Positions 14,188-24,500 of a stretch of DNA of 51,270 bases are shown one piece after another; positions within the stretch are counted from its first letter, which is position 1, and the number at the start of each line of letters is the position of its first letter. The stretch spans positions 1 to 51,270 of IMG/VR virus record IMGVR_UViG_3300009790_000014, one strand, 5' to 3'. Source of the stretch: a virus. The notes under the pieces are model-generated. The model saw only the letters and a list, made by a program, of their open reading frames with translations. It was not told where the DNA came from and did not search any database. Position numbers and translations under genes: made by a program.

Positions 14188-14413
14188 GGAAACATACCTT
14201 GTAGATACGGCTCAAGCTGCAAAGAAGCTTGGGGTTAGTCGCACATATATTGCAGCATTAAAAAAAGCAGTAGGGTGTGGAGGAAGCCATAGATTTAAAC
14301 TCTCTTGGCTAACTGATTACTTAGATGAGAACCCTAACTTTAGGGTTAGGGGTCATAAGTCACAAGGAAGTGGACATGACTCTACTAAACAAGATAAACA
14401 AATTACCGCCTAA
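14180..14413 (+). CDS. excisionase/MerR-like HTH protein
   Basis: A 77-residue protein. TAQAAKKLGVSRTYIAALKKAVG is a helix-turn-helix like those of phage excisionases and MerR-type DNA-binding modules. Its position two genes before the integrase supports a recombination directionality factor. An inverted repeat, 14330-14347, lies in its own 3' part. It overlaps dnaB by 8 bases and the next gene by 38 bases. Confidence 0.55.
   Translation: MSEETYLVDTAQAAKKLGVSRTYIAALKKAVGCGGSHRFKLSWLTDYLDENPNFRVRGHKSQGSGHDSTKQDKQITA
14330..14347. repeat. AACCCTAA/TTAGGGTT inverted repeat
   Basis: A perfect 8-bp inverted repeat with a 2-base spacer (CT), inside the excisionase-like gene. It codes for ENPNFRV there, so it may be chance, but it is a possible binding site near the integrase. 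Confidence 0.35.
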
Positions 14414-14690
14414 CCTTGTCCGTGTGCTGGCGCGTGACGGGAGAGACGCCATGACTAACAAGGAGATTTCTGATAAGTCTGGTATACCAGTTAAACGTGT
14501 AGGTCAGATCAGTCGTATGAAATCATGGGACTCCATACAAGTATCTGAGGTCGCTGCCTTTGCAGATGCATGTGGAGTAGACTTAGTTAACCAAGCTAAG
14601 ACTAGAAAGTATTTAATGCGTGGGCCAGCAATGGCTCACGTTAAGAGAGCAAATAATAAGGATTACTTATTATCTCTCTTTAAACTGTGA
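14376..14690 (+). CDS. XRE/Cro-like helix-turn-helix regulator
   Basis: A 104-residue protein. I chose ATG 14376 with AGGAAG just upstream; an earlier ATG at 14325 would overlap the previous gene by 89 bases. The middle has DAMTNKEISDKSGIPVKRVG ... SEVAAFADACGVDL, the pattern of an XRE/Cro-type helix-turn-helix. Cro/CI proteins bind 17-bp palindromes, the same length as the dispersed element. Together with its position before the integrase this makes it a leading candidate for the palindrome-binding regulator. The stop is supplied by palindrome copy 10. Confidence 0.6.
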   Translation: MTLLNKINKLPPNLVRVLARDGRDAMTNKEISDKSGIPVKRVGQISRMKSWDSIQVSEVAAFADACGVDLVNQAKTRKYLMRGPAMAHVKRANNKDYLLSLFKL

Positions 14691-14697
14691 CAGTATA
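14681..14697. promoter_or_regulatory. 17-bp palindrome copy 10 (one core mismatch)
   Basis: TAAACTGTGACAGTATA. It contains the TGA of the HTH gene and ends four bases before the integrase ATG. Confidence 0.7.
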
Positions 14698-14701
14698 AGA
14701 T

Positions 14702-15586
14702 ATGAAGAAAACTAAAACGCTACCACAAATGATCAGGGAGTATATCAATTGGAAAAGATTGGGTGCTGCTGACAATACAATCAGTGTCTATCAAAATTAT
14801 TTAGACAAATTCTCTAGCCATTGCTTTGCGACAAAGCAGAACGCAATGGATCATAATACGGTTCACTCGTTCCTTGTCTCTTGCAAAAGGAACACCAATA
14901 AATCAAATGGTGAACGGGTTAAGGGCAGTACGTTAAACGCTATACTCACTTGCTTGAAGTCTTTCTTTAAATACTTCCAAGAGAGTGGACAGATAAACCT
15001 TAACCCTGCATCAATGATACCAAGGTTTAAAGAAGAAGCTACAACAGTAGTCGGATTCTCACCTGATGAAGCAAAAGAATTACTTAAATCTAGTTATGAA
15101 TCTCCTTATTCAGATTACTGGACTCCAATGATTATGCTTGGATGGTACTATGGAATGAGGCTTGGAGATACAGCTTGCTTTAAAAGGTCATTTGTTAATG
15201 AAAAGAAAAAACAAATAACCTTTATTCCTATGAAAAGAAAACGCAGAGAAATTATACTGCCTTTAGTTTCTGATGTGGGGTTAGCACTCTCAAAAACTCC
15301 AGTTGAAAATGATATATACTATTTTCCACTAGCGCGTGATAGATATTACTTTCGCGGAACCTTAGACAAGCAGTTCAAAGCTATGGTTAACCGAGCTGGC
15401 CTTGAGAATTCTCTTACGTTTCATTGCCTTCGCCACGGCGCAGCAACTAGGATGCTGAAGAGCGGAGTTAGAACTACTACCATCACTGAGATAATAGGTT
15501 GGGATTCTCCAGCAATGCTGCAACGCTATATAGATCGGGATGAAGAAGACATTTCTACTGCACTTGAAGGCAGCATCATTGTCTAG
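14702..15586 (+). CDS. int: tyrosine recombinase (phage integrase)
   Basis: A 294-residue protein. The N-terminal SAM-like core-binding domain covers about 1-110. The catalytic set is R153 (GMRLGD), Lys near 178, H241..R244 (HCLRHGAATR), W267 and nucleophile Y276 (LQRYID), complete for an active tyrosine recombinase. It integrates the phage, so the phage is probably temperate. It is the last + strand gene of the left arm and meets the giant gene head-on: its stop TAG and the opposing stop share the palindromic CTAG at 15583-15586. No attP was recognised next to it. Confidence 0.88.
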   Translation: MKKTKTLPQMIREYINWKRLGAADNTISVYQNYLDKFSSHCFATKQNAMDHNTVHSFLVSCKRNTNKSNGERVKGSTLNAILTCLKSFFKYFQESGQINLNPASMIPRFKEEATTVVGFSPDEAKELLKSSYESPYSDYWTPMIMLGWYYGMRLGDTACFKRSFVNEKKKQITFIPMKRKRREIILPLVSDVGLALSKTPVENDIYYFPLARDRYYFRGTLDKQFKAMVNRAGLENSLTFHCLRHGAATRMLKSGVRTTTITEIIGWDSPAMLQRYIDRDEEDISTALEGSIIV

Positions 15587-18500
15587 ATATTAGGAGACGG
15601 GGATAAGCCTTTGATCTTAACCTTCCTGTTCGGACTCATGGTTTTATTAGGTAGTAGAGTTCTCCTAGTAGGAGGCTCTTCTTCCTGATCCCAAATTCCA
15701 TTAGGGCTGATACCAGATTTTATATAAAAATCATTAAACCTATCAAGTGTATCCATGATTTCTTTAAATTCTCCAGACCATTTACTCTCATCTTTATTCC
15801 AACCATCTATTCTCAAAGAAACAAAATTATCTCTCTGAAAATCTTCCACGAACTCACTCCTTGTTGGGATAGTTCCCGGTTCAAGTTTATAATGAAGAGG
15901 AGTTTTTGCTCTAAGATGTCGGTTTAATTTTCTTTGAGCGTCAATAGGACTCATCTCCTCTTCATTTATTGCAGCATCTGCTCTAAGTTCATTCATCATT
16001 AACACTCTCAGTTCTTCTGCTCGTGTGAGGTCTCCCCTACCTATTGCTGACTGAAACGCTCTAACGTGTTCAGATATAGGTTTAATGTTAGAGATACTTG
16101 CTGCTAATGTTTGTCCTCTAAATACTTTAATATCATCTGGATTGTAATAACGGTTTATCGCGTTCATTACATTGCCGAATTTTGTCCATCCTTTTCCGTA
16201 ATCTGTTAGAGAATCAACTATATTCATAGCCAGAGGAGCCATGCCTTTAGCTAATGATCTCATGCCATATGTTGGATCTTTAGTTACAGCAGTTTCTGCT
16301 AAGTATTTAGTTAGCACACTAGCTTTAGAGTAAAGCAAACTGCCGGGATGCATCATGCCTCTTGATGGGTCTCCACCAACTAAAGATTCAACCCAAGCCC
16401 CAGCCATTGGAACTGAACTAGTACCCAATCCAATTGCTGATCGGATAATATCTTTTGTTTCTTTCTTGTCTGTTGGTAGTGACTTTTTGTTATCAACCCC
16501 CATCAATCCATAAATCCAATTAAATATTGTTGTTGCAAGATAGCCTGCTGGAATTGAAGAAGCCATAAAACCAAGCATCCATATAAGTCCAGCAACAGAC
16601 TGAACACTAGAGTCTTTTAAGTCTCTCTTCCTGCTTCTACCCAGCACAACATTCCCTAAATTCTGGATTGCGTTTGTACCCCAACCCATCAAAGCCATTA
16701 AAGCATTAGCTGTTTGAGTTAACCTTGCCCACACTGGTCGGTTACTAGGAGTTGCCGAGTTAGACTGAGTAACCCATCCTTCAGCAACATTGTTTCTTTG
16801 AGTATCAGTAAGGAACTGTGCATCTTCTTCTCCACGCGCTCTTGCTTGGAGGTACGCCTTTGCTTCTTTCTGGAAATTAGTAACCCCGCCTTTTGCTAAC
16901 ATGTTCAAAGTGTTATTAAAGGAAGCTTTATTAGCTCTAAATATATACAAGTACCTCCCAAGTAATTCCTCCTCTGATATGTCTTCGTTAAGATCATCTT
17001 CGTAATATTCTCTAGAATCATAAACCTTATCCAGTTGCCTTTGAAGATCGGTTACATGCTGTATTCCTAAATTCCATAGCTGAATGTTGCCGCTTATATC
17101 ACCAATCCTTGGAAAGATTGGTCTACCTATTAAAGATAGACCTGACTCAGCAAGACCTAGCCCAGCATTTAAACCTCTAACGGCTGCTTGAGTAACTTCA
17201 TTCTCTGTTCTATAAGAATTAATCCCGCTCCCTCCTGAAACTAAGTCCCCTAAGAAAGCTTCATTAGTTTCAATAGGGGTTATTGGCATATCAAGCCCAC
17301 GTTCTGCAAGCATACGGTGTTCATGTATACGCATAGGCATATGCTGAAAAAACTCCTCAACCGCTGGAGCAAGGAACCCACCAATAGGGGCTATAGCCCT
17401 ATGAACTCCTCTAGCTTTAATGAATCCATCTAATATAGCAGGGAATGATTTAAATATAAGGTCTGGTTTATCCCAGCTAAATTTAGGTTTAAAAATCCTC
17501 TTTCCTTTTACACTCTTTGTTAACTGAGTATCAACACCTACTGTGAATTTAACAGCAGAAGCTAAAGTAGATACACCTAGTTTCCCTATGGATATAGGCC
17601 ACCTCATAAATAATCCTTTAAGGAAAGCAGAAGACCCAGACTGACCCTGTGCCGCTGCTAGGTTAGACCCTCCAATCACACTAGCATCAGTACTGTTCTT
17701 AACTACTGTGCCAATAGCCATCAATGTTGATCCAACAGTTGAGCTTTGCATTCTCTGCAACCAAGTATTGCTTATCTCATGCTTAGACCCTGCGCTTTTT
17801 GTTGAGTAAGCTTCTTGATATTGTTCTGCTATATCATTAAGCCTTCTTCTCCAAAAATTTATCTCATCCATTGTGCCAATAAAGTTAGTGCCTTCACTGG
17901 CGTTCAACTTGAACTCTTTTTTAAGTTGCTTCTCAAGTTCATGTGACCCTCTTACATAACCTTCTTTTATTAATTGTTGCCTTCTTTTCTTTACGCTTAA
18001 ATCCATTGCATCAAGATCGCGTTGTATCGCCTTGATTGAAATCATTACATTCTCAAGGGGCTTCGCGCTTCCCATTAAGGCAAACCTTTTAAGGTCTGAT
18101 TGATTTTTAAACCCGTACTGATAAAAGTAATAAGGAGCATTTGCTTTCTTTCTAGCCTTAACAAACGGGCCTTCAGCTTTTAAGTCTATGTACTTGGCAG
18201 TTTGTTTTTGGGTTTCAGATGGAAGCCTTTCCCTGACAAGGGAGTTAAGTATATCCTTATACTCTGACAGTATAAGCTTCTTAATTGATGGGGCATCCTT
18301 ACCGCTTCGCTGGGACAATAAATCCACTACACTTTCTACGCTGCCATCTATACTCCCATCCGCAATTGAAGCCGCAACTATTGCATATTGCTGTTCCAGC
18401 TCACTGGGCTGAGTGATAAACTCAGGGTTCCTGTCTACTATAAAAGACAGTAACGCCTCTGGATTCCCTGTGAATATAGCATCAAAATCTATTGCTCCAA

Positions 18501-21500
18501 GTTCTGCTCCCTCGTTTAAATCAACCCTGTCTTTGTAAAGCTCTAGAAAATTTTTGGATTCACTACTGTATACGCGAGGCAAGAAAGTCTTCCCTCTTTT
18601 TAAAGGAAGCCTAACAATAGGAGCGCGTCCTTTTTCAGCGTCAATAATGTACGTAGGAGATACAGACTTATCTAAGTCTGCAATGCTTTGATTTAATTTG
18701 TAGGCTATGTCGGTTATCTTGCCTTCAAAATTCAGCAAAGCCATGTCTTCCTTAGTAACTTCTTGGCCAGACATAAGCCTGTCACCAATATCTAAATTCC
18801 TTCCTCCCTCTTGATGTGATGCTCTGAGTTCGTTACCTACAGTTGTTTCCCATTCTTTAAACGTATCCTCTCTAGCCACCCCTGTGAAACTTGCATCTAA
18901 TCCGTGGCTTAAAGCAGCGGCTTTCATTTTATTCTTCCAAGCATCTCCGTATTCGTTTGCCCACGCCCCCATTCTTTGGAAGTATAAGTTGTGCCTTCTT
19001 ACTAATTGCTTTGTAACTTCTACACTTCTGCCGGGAATATTATTTAATGCCTGATCTAGCACAGACATTGAAAGCTTACTTGCAATAGCCCTGACGTTTT
19101 GTCTTGGGTGCATGACAAGCTCCGACATGTAGATGTTTTCTAGCATGGAATGCCAACCGCTATAGTACTCAAAGTAAGGATTACTTGGGCCATTCTCTGA
19201 AAGCCAGTGAGTAATTGCGTCATAAGCTTCACGCATCTTAGCAAGATGTTCATCTCCAGTGTCATCAGATAGTATTCTAACAGTAATAACTTTAGACTTT
19301 TTACCGAAGATTTCCGGCACAGGTATTACTAAAGTATTATTCTCTAGTTGAGTCTCTGCTCCGCGCTGGTCTGGCAGGACTGCCTCTATAAATACTGGAT
19401 CATTATTCTCATCTTTAGTCCTAAAAACTGGAGTCTCTATTGAATTAGTATCTTTGTTTAATCTAGCTAAGTAATCTTTAATCTCTTTATCATTTAAAAA
19501 TTTACCAGCAACTTGCCTTGCTTCATGTAATACTTGAAGCTCTTTAAATAAGGCATCAAGTTCCTTGTAGCTTTTTTGGAATAACAACCTTTGTCTTTCA
19601 GATTTCTTTGAATGGTCTACTACCTTTCTTGTTGCTTTAGCAATAGCTTCGGCTCGCACTTTAGGGTCTTTATGCTGCAACCCCTTCAGCAAATCTTTCG
19701 CAAACTTCTGAACACCAGCTCCTTCAAGTTCCCCGTCCTCTTCAAAGACTAAAGCAAGTGCATTCTCTTGAAGGGATTTTCTAGTAGCCAATAACCCAGC
19801 AGCAAGTTGCCAACGCTTGTACCCTTTTGTTCCTTTAGCTGGTAGCATTGGAGTGTTAGGAGCTATCGCCCTCTTCACTGCATAAGCTTCAAGTATTTGA
19901 TCCGCTAATGCCGCAACATCACTTGCTGTAGCATTAGGATCAATCGTTAGCATTTCACTAAACAGATTAGACTTGGCAAGTACTCTTGCTATGGATGCTG
20001 CTTTGCCTTTTATATTAGCTGCGTCTACTTGACTCTCTCTTAAAGTTTGCTCGTCTCCTGCTATCTCAAGGAGAATCCCTGATGCTCTCAAGTCAAGTCC
20101 TTCAGCAGCTAAAGCATTAACAGCAAACCGAAGTTGAGCAGCTATTTCAGTTTCAACTTCTCTTGATCTCTCTGCTTTATTAAATCTTTCATGGGAATTG
20201 CTTAGTAGTTTCTGAACCTTATCAGAATTAAGTTCTTTAACTTTGCTTTGGTAGTTGGTTTCTATCCAGCGCATCCTTGATTGAAATTTCTTAAACAACT
20301 GAAGGCTTACTAGTGCTAATGAATTAGCAAGCTCATCCCTGTCTTCCTCTATGAACTTGTCATACTGTTCTTTATACTCTTTAGGGAGTACTGATTCAGC
20401 AGCTATCCTTCCGATGTCGTCTGAAAAATTACGCAGCAACATTTTATACCCATCCTTGGATATATCTTTAGGCATGTGCTTCCTGAGAACCTTATCAATA
20501 ACAGAAACAGAAACAGCAGCTTGTCCCATAAGGATATCAACTGCTTCTTTGTTTCCAGAAACACTTAACACATTTAATGCTGACTCTAGTTTCTTTGCGC
20601 TCTCTAAAGGATTTATGCTCCCTGCATTTATTGCACTTCTAGTAAGAAGTCCTCCCGGCTTGGCTGCTCTATTAAAGTCTAACCCTTTGCCAGTCTTCAG
20701 CATCTTCTCTACTTCACTGAAGAACTTGCGCTTCTCTCTTCGTGCAGCTACTGAGTCAACCCGAATTAAACTGTTATCTAGTAATCCACTTACAATATCT
20801 AGCGCAGTTTCTAGACCTCTCTTAAAGATTCCTTCAGTGGATTGCTTGACTAAGTTACGGGCATAGAACTCATCAGGGTTAATGACATCATAAAGCAAAT
20901 CATCAATCTCATTTAATGCATCTTCTTGCTCTTGTGAAAGTGATGCTGAGATTGTGCTTTGCGGATCAGGAGAAAATTCCCTAGCTGTTATTGCTGACTT
21001 AATTTGGTTGTTCTCAAATACAGCTATATTATTTCTACCAAACTCTTGTATGTTGTACCCATCAAACCCTGCATATTTTATAAACCTTGTGTAAAGTTCT
21101 ATCGCTCCCCAATAATTTTTTTCAATATCAGGAAGGATGGCACTAACTAAATCTGCATCACCGTAGAAACTAAATCTTTTATCTGGGTCTGCTAATTCTA
21201 ACCCAAGACCAGCTTCTAGAAGTGCTTCTTTTTCTATTATTTGTTTTACCTGACCAACAGTTTCTACTCCAAACGCAACACTGAGATTATTAATAGCCTC
21301 ATTTATCCGTGCTGATTCTTCTGCATAGGTATCTAGTTCTACTTGTATTGACTCTGGGCTATAGCCAAAGTCTTCAAGTTCTTGTATGTCCGGTTGCCTT
21401 TGATAGTTTAAAACATCCCGAAGTTTAGCTCCATCACTCCATCCTTTATCTGGATTAATTTCCCCTAGTAAGTATTTAGCCTCTGATACTGCACGTTTAA

Positions 21501-24500
21501 GTCCAACTCCAAGCTGCTGTCTGTGATCTGGGTTTGATCCGTCAAATAAATTCTCTACCCTAATAAACGCAGGGTATATATTCATATTTGAAGAAAAGCT
21601 TTTGAGTTTAGCTTGGGCATTATCTCCGCCTAACATTAATGCTCGTTGTAGAACTTGATATGGAGAGTCTTCGTCAGTGCTAGGCTCTGGGTTGCCAAGA
21701 AGCAACTGACCAAACACAGGATCAGGAGAAAAGAAATGCCCTATCCTCCTATTGTTATCTATCTTAACAGGCCCACTTACTCCTCCTTGCCTAGCTTCGT
21801 ACCCTACTAATTCATTAAACTGTTCAATGCTTCCATCAAAAGTAGTGGCATGAAAAAATATTAAAGGCTTCCCGTCTTCTGTGATTAGAGCAGAGTTGCC
21901 AAACCAATTTAAAAATTCTGGTGTATCAACTTGCGGCTTATCAATAAGGACGAGAGATTTGTCGTAATCTTTGATTGACGTACCACTACCAAATGATCCC
22001 CTCTCAAATGCGGCAACCGACCCTGCTATACTGTCATAGTATAAGGAACGATCATTAGGAATCTCACTAAGAGCAATCCCGTTTTTTGATGCTGCATTAG
22101 TTTTTATTCTTGCGTAATTAGCGGAGCTTAATTCTCCTGCACTCTTCTTAGCTTCAGTTGCTACATCCAGTGCTGTTTGCAGTATTACTTTTCTTTGTCC
22201 TTTAGCTTTCTTGAGTAGCTGCTTGATTTTCTTCTCACGATCCTCAAACGCTCTCAACTGAAGCCTCTTAGCCTCCTTTCGGTATTTCTCAGGTAAGAGC
22301 TTTGCAGTGAAATGGGCTATCTCTTCAGCAACAACCTCTGGGTTTGCGCTGTTAGCAATTTTTGCAATATTAGTTAAGGCGTTGAACGTGCCATCAAATG
22401 AAATCGTTTCATTACCATCTAGGTCTACGCTGCCTGTGATCTCTAGCGTAAGTAAAGCCAGCGTCTTCTCATCTAAGACTTCAAGGAACTTATTAAAGAT
22501 TCTCTTTTGCTCATCAGTTAGTCCGTTATCTTCCCTGTTAACTAACTCTTTGATTTGTTTGGCTCCTTTAGCCCTCGGCATAACAGGGATACTGGATACT
22601 GATGAACTGCTTCTATGGTTTCTTATACTACCAGCAAGTGCTGTCTTAATTGAAAATAAATTCTGATAAAAAACCTCTGGGTTTGCGCTGTATTTCCTTG
22701 CAAATGCCATAGCCTTTTCCTGATCAGCTCTGGTCATTGTCTCTGGATTTACATTCAAGTTATCAAGTTGCTTTATTAAAGCTATAGCTGCATTTCTTTC
22801 TTTCTCATTTGAGCTTTCAGTAAACCTTTCAATATTATCAGCCTGTTCTTTAATGTATGCGTCAGCTTCCTTGTCTTCAAGTGTCTGTGTGCGTTGCCCT
22901 GCTTGATTAGCCTCTGCAATATCTTCTTGTTGTTGAGCTTGTTCTGCCCTGTCTCTTTCTTGCTGGACTTGGGCGGGGTCAACTTCAAAATCTTCTGGAG
23001 AAAACTCCTCTAAAGCTTCTTCCCTTGTTTGTTCGGTTGTTGGCCTGAGTCTGCCAGTGCCTGCTGCCTGCCTACCTTCATCAAAAGCAATTACGCCTGC
23101 TCTATCTGCGTCATACTTTTCTCCAGCAGTCTGAAGTAATTTAAGTACAGCTACTGTCCTTATTGATTTTGATGCGTTGTCTTTACTCTTCAGTGAAGCC
23201 GCTTCTTGTATGACCCCTGTTTCAATAGTTTCAGATTCACCTATTGCGTTCTTATATAACTCTACATTAGATAGATTAGATAATGCTTTTAAGAAATGCT
23301 TACCCAGTTTAACTGGGTCAGTTACAGTGGCAGCTTTCACTAGTGATCCATCTGGGTTTGTCACTTTAGCTGTATTAATAACTGCTCTTATCTGAGTTAA
23401 AGTAACTTGTCCGTCTTTTACAAGCGGTCTTAAAATTGATTGAACGCTCTTGTTCTTAATATTCTCCACAACCTTAACAGCAATCTCTTGTTGAGGAGTG
23501 GAATCTGCCAAGGCTTTTTCTGTGCGTGATTCAGTAGTTGGCTTTGTAATTTTCCATACGTTACCTTCTTCTTTGTTCTGGTCGTTGGAAATAAATTCTT
23601 TAGTTGTTATGCGCTTGGGTATCCTTGCACCAACTACTCTATCTTTAGAATCATAAATAGTTTCTATTGCGCTTTGGTCTACTATAGTAAACTCTTCATT
23701 GAACTTAGGCTTACCAGTTTTTGATGTGCCTAAGTAGTAGCCTATCCCCCAGCTTTTTGTGTTCTTATTATATTTAAGTACAGCTTCTTGTGGGTTCTCT
23801 TGCTTTAATGTATACCCTAGTTTTATTTCTATTGGGCTGTCTTTTACTTGTTCATCATTAACCCAATTAAATTTATTACCAACTTTCTTTTTAACTGTAT
23901 TTGCTATTACATAATCAGTCTCTGTTTGTTCGGTAAGCTCTTCTGTAACAGGCTCTTCTTTTACCTGATCTGCAAGTAAAGCTTTAGTCTCTTCATTAAG
24001 TTTAAAGCTAGACTCATTGTCAGAATTTGTAACGATTTCTCCGAACTCTTTTAAATCAGGAACACCCGCTTTCTTTAATGCTCCAGACGCTTTTGCATGA
24101 GCATAAAGAACTTCCTCAAGTCTTGCTACTAAGCTGTCTTGATCTGTTGAAGAATTTAAATATTGTGTAAAGTATTCAAGTGAACCTTTAAGATACTTAA
24201 AATCATCTCTCTGAAATCTCTCCTCGTATTCATTAATCTCAGAAAGTTGATCTTCTGTTAAGTTATTTAAACTATCATAGAAATTTTTAAAATAAGTAAA
24301 AATGCTTTCCTTGCTTTTTACTGGTTCAGGTGTGACTGCTTCCTCAGTAACAGTGTCTTCTTTTAAACTTCTTTCTTCTCGCTTCTGTTCATTGTATATG
24401 CGGTTATCCGCTCTACCTCTTGCAAGACTTAAACGGTATTCTTGAGAGGTTAGCCCTGATAGCTCTAACTCGGACTCTCGGATAAGTTCTCCCCGCGAAT

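Noticed and set aside
20351-20866. 171-residue + strand frame inside the giant gene
   Set aside because: Ser/Leu-rich low-complexity text typical of the antisense of an acidic and Lys-rich gene, with no ribosome site and full overlap with a convincing coding frame.
22307-22666. 119-residue + strand frame inside the giant gene
   Set aside because: Antisense shadow; no start signal and no recognisable domain.
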